Numbered from the stretch's first letter, positions 25,151 to 33,943 are shown. The stretch: DNA of 64,000 bases from Brevundimonas bacteroides DSM 4726 (GCF_000701445.1 NZ_JNIX01000009.1:372001-436000), one strand, 5' to 3'. Notes: generated from the sequence alone by a model not told the origin. A program made the numbers and translations.

Positions 25151-26862
25151 CGCTCTGGTTCCTCCAGGATCCCGGCCGCCTCGCCGCGGAGCGGGACGCC
25201 CTGCTCGCTCTGGCGGGCCGGGCGTCCTGGCTTACGGTTGAGAGCCCGCGCTTCGACGACAGCGCCCGACTGTGCGTCGCCATCGAAATCCAGGGCGAAG
25301 GACGGCTCTATCGCGCCGAGCTTCGCTACCCCGCCTCCTTTCCGTATTCGCCGCCCTCGGTCGTTCCCGCCGACGAGGAGCGGTGGTCCGGCCATCAATA
25401 CGGACCCGGGGGCGAGCTTTGCCTCGAACATGGGCCAGACAACTGGACGCCCGAGCTGACCGGGGCCCATATGGTTGAGAGCGCCCAGAGGCTGCTTCAG
25501 GTTGAGGCCCCGGTCGCCGGCGTTCCCCAACCTGCGGCCCAAAGCCGCCACGCCACCACCCTGGGGCAGGACCTGCGCGCCCGCGCTGTTCGCTTCGTCA
25601 TCACTCAGGCCTTCGCCGGCCATATGGCCGAGGCGGATGACGGCGCCACCCTGGCCGTGGACGCCTACTGGCCCACCCGCGACAGGCAACACACCTTGAC
25701 CCCGGTCAGGACCTTGGACGCGCAAGGCGGGACCTGGTCCGATCCAACCGTGCCGAAGGCCCTTTGGGCCGAAGCAACCCTGCACAAGGCGACCGCTTTC
25801 CGCCTGCCTCGCGGCGCACGTCTTCCCCGCACGTCCTCGGCGTCAGTCTGTCGGGAAGACCTGGCCGCGCTGGGGTTTCAGCCGGAACCGAATGACAAGG
25901 CCTTTCCGCTGCTCCTGCTGTGGTCGGACGACGGGGCCCGTCTGATCTGGCTCACCGACGACGACACGGTGATGGCCTTCGCCAACGTCCCCGCGACCGG
26001 CGGCGTGCGGCTTCCCTCGCGTTATGCGGCCCTGAAGGCCCGCAGCGTAGGCCTCGTCGGCTGTGGATCGGCGGGCGGAAAGATCGCTGTCAGCCTCGCC
26101 CGGGCCGGCGTCGGCCGGTTTGTGCTCGTCGACGACGACGTGCTTTTGCCAGAGAATCTCGTCCGTAACGACCTAGACTGGTCTCACGTGGGTGAACACA
26201 AGGTACGGGGCGTCGCCCGTCGCATCGCATTGGCCGGCGACGCCGAGATCGAGATGGAGATGAAACGGCTCGCCGGCCAGGAGGCGAGCGGCGTGGCGGA
26301 CAGCGTGCTGCAGAAGCTCCAGGGTTGTGATCTGGTGATCGACGCGACGGCGGACCCGGCTGTATTCAACCTTCTCGCGGGCATTTGTATCGCCGCGCGA
26401 AAGCCGCTGTTCTGGCTGGAGATCTACGCCGGCGGAATCGGGGGACTGATCGCCCGCTCACGCCCCGGCGAGGATCCCGCGCCGCATCTGGCCCGCAACC
26501 GCATCCAGGCCTGGTGCGACGCCCTGGGCGTCCCGCCGCCGGTCGCCGCACGGCCGTATGAGACCGGGGGCGAGGCGGACCCTCTCATCGCCGACGACGC
26601 GGACGTCGGTGTCATCGCCGCCCACGCGGCGCGGTTGGTTCTGGACCATCTGATCGGCGCTTCCCCATCGGCTTTCCCCAGCTCGGCCTATATGATCGGC
26701 CTGGGCGCCGAATGGATATTCGACCAGCCCTTCGACACCCGCGCTATCGATCTCGGCGGTCCCGCTCCCCCGTCGGCGCCCACCTCTGATTCCCTGGCCG
26801 GCGTCACCCTTCTCGCCCAGATGCTCAAGGACCATGGCGCTCAGTCTTCACATTCCGCCTGA
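25147..26862 (+). CDS. E2-E1 fusion (Cap2-like ubiquitin-like transfer enzyme)
   Basis: A 571-residue protein. The N-terminal E2-like fold shows LRYPASFPYSPPSVVPADEE, a histidine in SGHQYG and the catalytic cysteine Cys92 in GGELCLEHGPDNW. The C-terminal E1/ThiF domain carries the nucleotide-binding loop VGLVGCGSAGGKI (GxGxxG at 305-310), followed by LVDDDVLLPENLVRND. RIQAWCDALG holds a candidate E1 cysteine. This E2 then E1 order is that of Cap2 in type II CBASS, where it attaches the cyclase C-terminus to targets. Here it starts 4 bp inside the end of the cyclase gene, making that cyclase its likely substrate. Confidence 0.88.
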   Translation: MTLWFLQDPGRLAAERDALLALAGRASWLTVESPRFDDSARLCVAIEIQGEGRLYRAELRYPASFPYSPPSVVPADEERWSGHQYGPGGELCLEHGPDNWTPELTGAHMVESAQRLLQVEAPVAGVPQPAAQSRHATTLGQDLRARAVRFVITQAFAGHMAEADDGATLAVDAYWPTRDRQHTLTPVRTLDAQGGTWSDPTVPKALWAEATLHKATAFRLPRGARLPRTSSASVCREDLAALGFQPEPNDKAFPLLLLWSDDGARLIWLTDDDTVMAFANVPATGGVRLPSRYAALKARSVGLVGCGSAGGKIAVSLARAGVGRFVLVDDDVLLPENLVRNDLDWSHVGEHKVRGVARRIALAGDAEIEMEMKRLAGQEASGVADSVLQKLQGCDLVIDATADPAVFNLLAGICIAARKPLFWLEIYAGGIGGLIARSRPGEDPAPHLARNRIQAWCDALGVPPPVAARPYETGGEADPLIADDADVGVIAAHAARLVLDHLIGASPSAFPSSAYMIGLGAEWIFDQPFDTRAIDLGGPAPPSAPTSDSLAGVTLLAQMLKDHGAQSSHSA

Positions 26863-27394
26863 CCTTCTGGAACGCCTCGCGCGAGAGCTTGCGCGCGGGG
26901 GGCGCCGCGAGATCGGGGGGGTTTTGGTGGGCGAACACCTTGGGCCCAACACCTTCCGGATCGTCGATCTGTCTGTCCAGCGGCAGGGCGGCGAAGCCGC
27001 ATGCTTCGTGCGGCGCCCTGCCGCTCACAAGGCTTTTCTGGACGCCTTCTTCCGCCGAACGGGCGAGGACTACGGTCGGTTCAACTATCTGGGCGAGTGG
27101 CATTCGCACCCCTCCTTCTCCACCGACCCGAGCGTCACGGACGTCCGGCAGATGTTTGAAATTGTATCCGATACGTCCGACGCGCCGCCCTTCGCCGTGC
27201 TGTTGATCGTCAGACTCGCCGCCTCCGACCGCGTCATCTGTGGCGCAACCGCCTTCCGCAGCACCGGGGTCGCCGAAGCGGCGACCCTGGTCGTCCAGCC
27301 GCGCCTGGAGGGCGAGGCCCTTCTACCCCCGACCGGTTGGTTCGCCAGACTGTTCGGCGCGCCCGGCCGCAAACCTTCCGTCCGTCTGATCTGA
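26834..27394 (+). CDS. JAB/JAMM metalloisopeptidase (Cap3-like)
   Basis: A 186-residue single-domain JAB protease. The JAMM zinc motif is complete: Glu26 in RREIGGVLVGEH, and His90, His92, Ser100 and Asp103 in GEWHSHPSFSTDPSVTD, matching the HxHx7Sx2D spacing. In type II CBASS the homologous Cap3 reverses the conjugation made by Cap2. It overlaps the E2-E1 gene by 29 bp, and the next gene starts 11 bp after its stop, so the conjugation and deconjugation steps are made together. Confidence 0.9.
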   Translation: MALSLHIPPDLLERLARELARGGRREIGGVLVGEHLGPNTFRIVDLSVQRQGGEAACFVRRPAAHKAFLDAFFRRTGEDYGRFNYLGEWHSHPSFSTDPSVTDVRQMFEIVSDTSDAPPFAVLLIVRLAASDRVICGATAFRSTGVAEAATLVVQPRLEGEALLPPTGWFARLFGAPGRKPSVRLI

Positions 27395-27405
27395 TCAAGG
27401 CCGCC

Positions 27406-28332
27406 ATGTCCCTGAAATCCCGCTTCGAAAGCCGGGACGACCTCACTGAGGCTCTGCTCGCCCAGCGCATTGTTCCAGACGCGGCCGTCGCCGCCGCTCT
27501 CGCCCAGCAGGGTGAGTTGATCGAGTTCGCGCCCGGCCGTGCGATCGTGGAACAGGGGGCGGCTGACCGCGACCTCTATTTCCTGCTCGCGGGCAAGGCC
27601 CAGATCATCGTCAACCAGGTCCGCCTCCATTACCGCGAGAAGGGGGTGACGATCGGGGAGATGTCGGCGATCACGCCGCATATCAGCCGCGCAGCGACTG
27701 TGGAGGCGGCGGAAACGACGGTCTGCTGGAAGGTCAGCCACACCCGTCTCGCCGAGGTCGGTGCCGATCATCCGCACATCTGGCGACGGATCGCCCAGGA
27801 TCTGGCCGAACGGCTTGAACAGCGGAACCAGTATGTAAACCGGGCCAACCTCCGCCCGCGCCTGTTTCTGATCTGCTCTGCCGAGGCCTTGGCCATCGCG
27901 AAGGCGATCCGGGTCGGTCTGGAACACGACGCCGAGGTGGTTATCTGGAGCGACGACATGATTTTCGCGCCCGGAGCCTACCCCCTCGAAGCGCTCGAGG
28001 AACAGGTCGGCCTGGCCGATTTCGGCGTCGCCCTGGCCGAACCCGACGACCTAGTCCTCTCGCGTGATCGCCTGTCCGCCACGCCGAGGGACAATGTCAT
28101 TTTCGAACTGGGATTCTTCATGTCGCGGCTGGGTCGCCATCGCACCCTGCTGCTGGTTCCCCAGGCCGAGGACGTCCGCCTGCCTTCGGACTTCAAGGGG
28201 CTCACCCCGCTTCCCTACCGAACGGCCGAAACGCCCAGGGATCGGGCCGTCGCCCTCGGCCCGGTCATCGACAAGATCAGCGCCGTGATCGCCGAGAAGA
28301 AGGTGCGCTCCTCGATGAAGGAAGCGAAATGA
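27406..28332 (+). CDS. CRP-like cyclic-nucleotide-binding domain fused to a TIR domain (PycTIR-like effector)
   Basis: ATG 27406 is chosen over a TTG at 27337; the protein is 308 residues. Residues 36-140 are a cyclic-nucleotide-binding domain with the phosphate-binding cassette VTIGEMSAI and ISRAATVEA (Gly84, Glu85, Arg95). Residues 152-298 are the Cap12/Pycsar-type TIR domain, with RLFLICSAE, VVIWSDDMIF, and PRDNVIFELGFFMSRLGR, where Glu234 is the probable NAD-hydrolase residue. The architecture matches known PycTIR effectors, which bind the cyclic pyrimidine nucleotide and destroy NAD+. No DNA-binding helix-turn-helix is present, unlike true CRP. Its stop overlaps the membrane effector's ATG. 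Confidence 0.9.
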   Translation: MSLKSRFESRDDLTEALLAQRIVPDAAVAAALAQQGELIEFAPGRAIVEQGAADRDLYFLLAGKAQIIVNQVRLHYREKGVTIGEMSAITPHISRAATVEAAETTVCWKVSHTRLAEVGADHPHIWRRIAQDLAERLEQRNQYVNRANLRPRLFLICSAEALAIAKAIRVGLEHDAEVVIWSDDMIFAPGAYPLEALEEQVGLADFGVALAEPDDLVLSRDRLSATPRDNVIFELGFFMSRLGRHRTLLLVPQAEDVRLPSDFKGLTPLPYRTAETPRDRAVALGPVIDKISAVIAEKKVRSSMKEAK

Positions 28333-28862
28333 CCCTGCCGGCGTCCCCGCACACTGCGACCGATGCGGAGAATCTGACTGCCGCCCTCGCCCAGCTCGAC
28401 CGGATCCAGGGTCTCTTCGGTCGAGCCGAAGGCAAGGCGTCCTTCCTGATGGCGGTTGACCTGGCTCTTCTGGGATCAGTCGCAGTCTCGTTCCCCGTGC
28501 CGGCGCCCGTTTCTCCGGCCGGCATTAGCGGCGTCATCGCCGCCAGCCTGCTCGGATTTAGCCTCATCAATCTCTACGCAAGCTTCTACCCCCACCTCAG
28601 AAATCCCAAGCCGTCGATCCTGTATTTCGCGGACATCGCCGCCCTCGGTTCCGACACTTACCGTCGGCAGCTTCGCGGAACATCATCTGCAGACCTCGCC
28701 GACGACGCCCTTTGCCAAGTCTGGCGCAACGCCGAAATCCTCGACAAGAAGTTCAAGCGCTCACGGTCCGCCTTTCTGCTGATCGCCGCCGCCCTTCCCT
28801 TCTGGCTGGCGACCCTGGCGCTCGCCACCGCCCGCTCCAGCAGCATTCCCGGTCTTGGATGA
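28329..28862 (+). CDS. DUF5706/PycTM-type membrane effector
   Basis: A 177-residue protein with the DUF5706 pattern: an N-terminal helix LDRIQGLFGRAEGKASF, then membrane segments at about 38-58 and 65-87. A loop with ILYFADIAAL and a helix DDALCQVWRNAEILDKKFKR follow, then a last membrane segment near 147-167. These match the Pycsar membrane effector family, thought to impair membrane integrity on activation. The start overlaps the preceding stop (ATGA), so this second effector is translated with the TIR effector. The operon ends here; no clear terminator is seen in the following 190 bp. Confidence 0.88.
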   Translation: MTLPASPHTATDAENLTAALAQLDRIQGLFGRAEGKASFLMAVDLALLGSVAVSFPVPAPVSPAGISGVIAASLLGFSLINLYASFYPHLRNPKPSILYFADIAALGSDTYRRQLRGTSSADLADDALCQVWRNAEILDKKFKRSRSAFLLIAAALPFWLATLALATARSSSIPGLG

Positions 28863-29049
28863 CGGACGCTGCAGCCTCCTCTGAACGGCCCCGACCGCTT
28901 GGCCAGTCCGTCGAAGGTCTCACGCGCGAGCCTAGCGAGACGGTTGCGTGTTTGCAGACCTTTGCAATGTCGTTTTTTAGCCAGGTTACGGGCATCTAGA
29001 GCGAAAAGAGGTGTTCGCTGGATAGCGGACACAGCGAACTTCCGCTTTG

Positions 29050-29053
29050 AGTC
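29050..29053. repeat. Left 4-bp target-site duplication (AGTC) of the IS element
   Basis: AGTC at 29050-29053 directly precedes the left inverted repeat and is repeated at 30630-30633 directly after the right one. Confidence 0.75.
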
Positions 29054-30629
29054 GAGGCCGTGTAAGAACGCATCAAGCCGAGGCTCCGCGGAGGTGGCGG
29101 CAAGGCGTGGAGCGCCTCCGTCTCAGGCTCTGATCGCTTTCATGAGGGGCTGCGTTCCGAGCACCGCCATCATCCGCTTTATGTTGTAGGCCAGGATGTG
29201 GAGGCTGATCTCAGTCTTCACGTTGGGCAGGCGCTTCATCAGGAAGTGGGTCTGGCCCATCCAGGCCTTGATCGTGCCGAAGGGATGCTCGACCAGCCGT
29301 CGTCGGATGCGCATGGCGCGGGGCGCCAGGTCCATCCGTGTCTGCAGGGCGTCGATCACCGCTTCATGTTCCCACCGGGTGATCCGGCGCTCGACGGCGG
29401 GCGTGCACTTGGGCTTCAGCGCGCAGCCGGTGCAACTGGCCCGATCCCAGTAGCGGTGCAGCGTCATCCCCTTCTCAACGGTCGTCATATGACGCGGCAG
29501 GAGCGCCCCGGCCGGGCAGCGATAGACGTCCTGATCCGGCTGGTAGACGAAGTCCTGCTTGCCGAAGCGGCCCGCCGCCTTCGCGCCTGAGGTCAGGGGC
29601 TTAGGCACGTAGGGCGTCACGCCCATGGCCTCGCAGGCCAAGATCTCCTCGCCGGAGAAGTAGCCACGATCAGCCAGCACATCGAGCGCTTCCACCCCCA
29701 TGGCGTCTCTGGCCTTTCCGGCCATCGAGGCCAGCTGCTCGCGATCACTGCCGGTCATCACCACCTCGTGGGCGACGATCAGGTGATGCTCGCCCTCGAC
29801 GGCGGACTGGACGTTGTAGCCGACGATCCCGCTGCCCCGGCCGACGTCGCCATGGCCCGAGCGTCGGGATCGGTCAGGGAGACCTGGCCGTCGGGTGACG
29901 CCTCCACCTCGGCCTCCATCGCCTTCAGCATCGCCATCTGGGCGCGCAGCCGTTCGATCTTCTCGACCAGCCGTCCCGACCGGGCGTCGGAGGCATCACT
30001 GTCCTGCCGATCCGCCGTGTCGAGCTCCTGCAGATAACCGGCGATGTGCTCGGCGACCTGTTCGATGCGCCGCTTCACCTTGTAGGCGGTGAAGTTCCTG
30101 TCGCGGGTGTTCACCGCCTTGAACTTCGATCCGTCGATGGCGACCAGGGCCGATCCGAACAGGCCGAGCTGTCGGCACAACACGACGAACTGAGCGCAGG
30201 CCGCCTGGATCGCCGGGCCGTTCTCTCGGCGGAAGTCGGCGATGGTCTTGTGGTCCGGGGCCAGCCGCCCCGTCAGCCACATGAGCTCGACGTTGCGCTG
30301 CGCCTCGCGCTCCAGCCGACGGCTGGACTGCACCTTGTTCAGATAGCCATAGACGTAGAGCTTCAGCAGCATGGCCGGGTGGTAGGCCGGCCTGCCCGTC
30401 GCCGCCGGCGTCATGCCCTCGAACCCCAGACCCTTCAGGTCCAGATCGTCGATGAAGACATCGACCACCCGGACCGGATTATCCTCGGCCACATAATCAT
30501 CGAGACATGCGGGGAGCAGCGTCTGTTGCCGACGGTCCGCGCCCTGAACGAAGCGGTCCATGTCCACCTCCTGCTGACCCAAGAGGCTAACCTAATTCGC
30601 TCAAGCAAGACGCGTTTTCACACAGCCTC
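29054..30629. mobile_element. IS1182-family insertion sequence with 21-bp terminal inverted repeats
   Basis: The left end 29054-29074 and the reverse complement of the right end 30609-30629 match at 17 of 21 positions (the left begins GAGGCCGTGTAAGAACGC, the right GAGGCTGTGTGAAAACGC). The element is 1576 bp and flanked by AGTC on both sides. It contains one leftward transposase gene of the IS1182 (DDE) family broken by a frameshift. It lies between the Pycsar-like operon and the integrase. Confidence 0.88.
29123..30582 (-). pseudogene. IS1182-family transposase, single frameshift
   Basis: The N-terminal part (30582 to about 29840) holds the IS1182 beginnings: YVAEDNPVRVVDVFIDDLDL, RPAYHPAMLLKLYVYGYLNK, APDHKTIADFRRENG and the first catalytic Asp in LVAIDGSKFKAVN. 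The C-terminal part (from about 29839 down to 29123) continues with GIVGYNVQSAVEGEHHL, LDVLADRGYFSGEE and HPFGTIKAWMG. The frame breaks where a GG(G)CC run near 29839-29849 appears to have lost one base after the codons for RAMATS. Restoring one G yields an uninterrupted protein. A sequencing error is possible; otherwise the element cannot transpose autonomously. Confidence 0.88.
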
Positions 30630-30633
30630 AGTC
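30630..30633. repeat. Right 4-bp target-site duplication (AGTC) of the IS element
   Basis: Copy of the AGTC found at 29050-29053, directly abutting the right inverted repeat. Confidence 0.75.
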
Positions 30634-30688
30634 AGAAGGAGACCCTCGCCCGGTCAAAAAGGGGCTGATCAGTTCCGGCTCTGTCCGA

Positions 30689-31918
30689 TCAAAGACCGCT
30701 CAAGCAATAGGCCGACCAAGCCTCGAGCACAGTGCGCCGTTTCTTTAGTGCATCGCCTCTCCGATAGGCCCGCTCAGTCTCATCGCCGACAGAATGCGCG
30801 AGGCATTCCTCGATCACCTCGCGAGCGAAGTCCGTTTCATCGCCAGCCCAGTCGCGGAAGGTTGATCTCATGCCGTGCGGCGTCCAAGGCGGAGCGAGGT
30901 CGCGCAGCAGCATGTCCATCGCCATGTTGGACATGACGCCCCCCCGCTGTGAGGGAAAGACGAGGTCGTTGGGTCGGCTTTCCTCCGGCCGGACCTTGGC
31001 GAGCACGGCGAGCGCGCCTGCCGACAGAGGTTGACGGAAGGCCTTTTCCTTCATTCGCTGGGCGTCGAGTTCCCAGAGATCCCCAGCGATCTCACGCCAG
31101 GTCGCTTCGAGCGTCATTGTCTCTCGAGCGACCGTCAGGATGGTGAACTCCAGGGCGCGGGCCGACATCCCCTTGCTGGCCGACAGCTTGACCATGAAGG
31201 CGGGGACATCCTGATAGGGCATCGCCCGCATGTGACCCCTCTGCAGCTTGGGCCTCGGCGGCAAGAGGTGAACCAGGTTGCCTTTCCAGAGGGCCGGGTT
31301 CTCCCCGCTCCGCAACTTCCGAACCCGTGCGTAGTCCAGCACCCGTTCCAACCGCTCGCGCAGCTTTCCGGCCGACTCCGCTTTAGTCATCCAAAGCGGC
31401 TCAAGGACCCGAATGACGTCGTCAACATCGATCTCAGCCACGGGCCGGCCCTTAATCGCCGCCGCGTGACTTTCAATCGACCGCATCCAACTGGCCTTTG
31501 TTTTTCGACCGCGCCAGCCACCTTCTTGAGCGCGAACGTAATCAGTCCAGCATACCTCCAGAGTCGGGGCTTTCGCCGAAACGATAGACGCGCTTGCCGC
31601 AGCGGCCACAGATGAAACAGACTGAACCTGGTGAAGTCTGCCGCGAGCGCGTTTCGGTCGCTCGCCGAGAGGGTCCGACCCTTTGATCACGCCTCGTTTG
31701 ATTTCGTCCCGCGCCAGCCTTGCCTCGGCGAGTGTAACGTCATGGAACGAGCCGAGCCCCATTTCTCGCCGACGACCACTTGCCGAATAGCGGTACACCC
31801 AGCTTCGCGACCCTCCCTCTGTGACTTGCAGATAGAGCCCGTCGCCATCGGGGTGGTAGCCCGGCACCTTGATTGCGCGAGCACCGCGATCGGTGAGTTT
31901 GTTGACGCTGTAAGCCAC
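30689..31918 (-). CDS. int: Tyrosine recombinase, P4/DUF4102-type integrase
   Basis: The integrase of the element, about 409 residues from GTG 31918 (an upstream GTG at 31975 is possible but unlikely). The N-terminal DUF4102 domain shows DGDGLYLQVTEGGSRSWVYR and GSFHDVTLAEARLARDE. A central arm-binding domain follows. The catalytic domain has TVARETMTLEATW (an Arg in the catalytic position), TPHGMRSTFRDWAGD (HxxR) and ECLAHSVGDETERAYRRGD (His and nucleophile Tyr). Position at the right end of the island, next to chromosomal genes, implies an attachment site within 31,920-32,160. Confidence 0.9.
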   Translation of the reverse strand: MAYSVNKLTDRGARAIKVPGYHPDGDGLYLQVTEGGSRSWVYRYSASGRRREMGLGSFHDVTLAEARLARDEIKRGVIKGSDPLGERPKRARGRLHQVQSVSSVAAAASASIVSAKAPTLEVCWTDYVRAQEGGWRGRKTKASWMRSIESHAAAIKGRPVAEIDVDDVIRVLEPLWMTKAESAGKLRERLERVLDYARVRKLRSGENPALWKGNLVHLLPPRPKLQRGHMRAMPYQDVPAFMVKLSASKGMSARALEFTILTVARETMTLEATWREIAGDLWELDAQRMKEKAFRQPLSAGALAVLAKVRPEESRPNDLVFPSQRGGVMSNMAMDMLLRDLAPPWTPHGMRSTFRDWAGDETDFAREVIEECLAHSVGDETERAYRRGDALKKRRTVLEAWSAYCLSGL

Positions 31919-31979
31919 GCGGACACACCAAAAAGGTTCGACTCCCTTGTACCCACAACAGGGTCGAAAATCCACTCCT

Positions 31980-32003
31980 TACCCACCAGGCTACCCACCA
32001 GGC
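31980..32003. repeat. 12-bp tandem duplication just upstream of the integrase
   Basis: TACCCACCAGGC occurs twice head to tail (31980-31991 and 31992-32003). It lies in the short gap between the integrase and the first chromosomal gene and might be an integrase arm-binding repeat or attachment-site element. No second end of the island is in the window, so this cannot be confirmed. Confidence 0.4.
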
Positions 32004-32167
32004 AGACAGAAACTCCGAAAAACGCCATGGAACACGGCGAACCAAGACAGGCTCATAACCTGCTGTTTCAACGCGTTTTATTGGAGATCAGGGGTTTAGA
32101 TTGAAAACGGACGAAACAGCCGTTAAGCTCCTACCCGCGGAGCCACTCGGATGTTCGGCGCGAGGCA

Positions 32168-33688
32168 TCAAGCCGCCGCCGTCTCTTCCGCCCACATGCC
32201 CTTGGTTTTCAGATAGTCCTCGTGCGCGGGCAGGGCGTCGGCCGTCGCCGCCCACGCCTGCCGCGTCTGCTCGAAGCCGGCCGCGACCTGGTCCAGGTTC
32301 TGATAGTCGTACAGCGGATTGTAGGCGCGGGGCGTGATCCCCTGCCCCATCATCACCGCCATCCAGGATCCCTGGCTGAAGTATTCGTCGGCCCCGACCT
32401 GGAACAGCAGACCCCGGTCGCGGAACATCTCCACCCGCTCGCTCAGGCTGTCGGGGATCGGCATCTGCGCGACGTTCCGCCAGAACGGCGTGTCGTCCCT
32501 CTGGGTCGCGTGATAGTGCAGGATGACGAAGTCGCGGATCAGCTCGATCTCGCGGATCAGGCGCCGGTTGTAGCCGTCGATGTTCGGCTGGCTGAAGGCC
32601 GTGTCCGGCCAGTGCTGCAGCAGTCGGATGATCCCCACCTGCACCAGATGGATGCTGGTCGATTCCAACGGTTCGATGAAGCCGGACGACAGGCCCAGCG
32701 CCACGACGTTCTTGTCCCACAGCTTCTTGCGCCGTCCCGTCACGAACCGCAGCGGCCGGGGTTCGGCCAGTGCCTCTCCGTCCAGATTGGCCAGCAGCGT
32801 CTCGCGCGCCCGGTCGTCGTCGATGTAGTCGGAGCAATAGACGTGGCCGTTGCCCGTCCGGTGCTGCAGCGAGATGCGCCACTGCCACCCCGCCTCCCGC
32901 GCCGTCGACGAGGTGAAGGGATCGACCGCCCTTACCTTGGCGCAGGGCACGGCCAGCGCCCGGTTCATCGGCAGCCAGCGCGACCAGTCCTCGTAGCCGG
33001 CCTTCAGCGTCTGCTCGATCAGCAGGCCCCGGAACCCCGTGCAGTCGATGAACAGGTCGGCCTTCAGCGTTCGCCCGTCCTTTAGGACCACATGGTCGAC
33101 GAAACCGTCGTCCGGCCTCTGCACCACCTCGACGATCTCGCCCTCGATCCGCTCGATGCCGCGCCCGGCGCAGACTTTCCGCAGATACTGGCCATACAGC
33201 ACCGCATCGAAGTGATAGGCCGTGTGAAACCCTGCCAGCGCCGAGCGCGGATCGTTGGATCGCTCCCCAACCTTGCCCCGCCGCGCCGCGTGCGAGGTGA
33301 CCGAATAGGCCTCCAGGCTCGCCGCCTTGCCCCGCGCCTTCAGGGCGAAGTAGGAGCCTGGAAACTCCCCCAGCGTCGGCCCGCGCCCGAAGGTGCCGAA
33401 CGGATGGAAATAGGCGCTGTCGGCCCGACCCCAACCGTTGAACTCGATGCCGAGTTTGATGGTGGCCTTGGTCTCGCGCATGAACTCGGCCTCGTCGAGG
33501 TCGATCATGGCGTTGAAGTCGCGGATCGGCGGCACCGTCGCCTCGCCGACGCCGACGATGCCGATGTCGGCGCTTTCGACCAGCCGCACCTCAGCGTTCG
33601 GCCCCACCGACCGCTTGATCGCCGCCGCCGCCATCCACCCGGCCGTCCCGCCGCCGACGATGAGGATGGATTTGATGGGTTCGGGCAT
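32168..33688 (-). CDS. Tryptophan halogenase-family flavoprotein
   Basis: A 506-residue flavin-dependent halogenase-like protein. It begins with the FAD-binding motif ILIVGGGTAGWMAAAA. It has the conserved lysine stretch KATIKLGIEFNGW, the halogenase signature GWQWRISLQHRTGNG (WxWxI), and SSGFIEPLESTSIHLVQ with the partner Glu. Such enzymes need reduced FAD from a reductase and halogenate tryptophan or related indoles; caulobacters often carry several copies beside TonB receptors, and the substrates are mostly unknown. Here it is the first chromosomal gene to the right of the integrative element. Confidence 0.9.
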   Translation of the reverse strand: MPEPIKSILIVGGGTAGWMAAAAIKRSVGPNAEVRLVESADIGIVGVGEATVPPIRDFNAMIDLDEAEFMRETKATIKLGIEFNGWGRADSAYFHPFGTFGRGPTLGEFPGSYFALKARGKAASLEAYSVTSHAARRGKVGERSNDPRSALAGFHTAYHFDAVLYGQYLRKVCAGRGIERIEGEIVEVVQRPDDGFVDHVVLKDGRTLKADLFIDCTGFRGLLIEQTLKAGYEDWSRWLPMNRALAVPCAKVRAVDPFTSSTAREAGWQWRISLQHRTGNGHVYCSDYIDDDRARETLLANLDGEALAEPRPLRFVTGRRKKLWDKNVVALGLSSGFIEPLESTSIHLVQVGIIRLLQHWPDTAFSQPNIDGYNRRLIREIELIRDFVILHYHATQRDDTPFWRNVAQMPIPDSLSERVEMFRDRGLLFQVGADEYFSQGSWMAVMMGQGITPRAYNPLYDYQNLDQVAAGFEQTRQAWAATADALPAHEDYLKTKGMWAEETAAA

Positions 33689-33816
33689 GCACGCCTCCGG
33701 TCTTACTCGGACCGCACAATGAAGTGGGCTCCGCCACGACGCCAGAGGCCAGCAGCGTCAGCCGGGCTCAAGCAGCGAGCGCCCGCGGCGCGAGCGGTAG
33801 CCCAACAAAGAAGGCA

Positions 33817-33893
33817 TGGTCGGAGTGGCAGGATTCGAACCTGCGACCCTCTGCTCCCAAAGCAGATGCGCTACCAGGCTGCGCTACACTCCG
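33817..33893 (-). tRNA. tRNA-Pro, anticodon TGG
   Basis: On the reverse strand a 77-nt cloverleaf runs from CGGAGTG at 33893 to the encoded CCA at 33817-33819. The acceptor arms CGGAGTG and CACTCCG pair fully. The anticodon loop is TTTGGGA between TCTGC and GCAGA, giving anticodon TGG (proline). The T arm CAGGTTCGAATCCTG is canonical. There is no sign that the integrative element uses this gene as its attachment site. Confidence 0.95.
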
Positions 33894-33943
33894 AAGGCGC
33901 GCTCTCTGCCACGCGCGCTGCCTGCGGGCAACGCGCGATCGGT

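Noticed and set aside
27337..27405. Upstream TTG extension of the CNB-TIR gene
   Set aside because: It overlaps the end of the JAB gene and adds an Arg-rich stretch without family similarity; ATG 27406 has better placement.
33817..33893. tRNA-Pro as the element's attachment site
   Set aside because: The halogenase gene lies between the integrase and this tRNA, and no tRNA 3' duplicate is seen beside the integrase that matches it.
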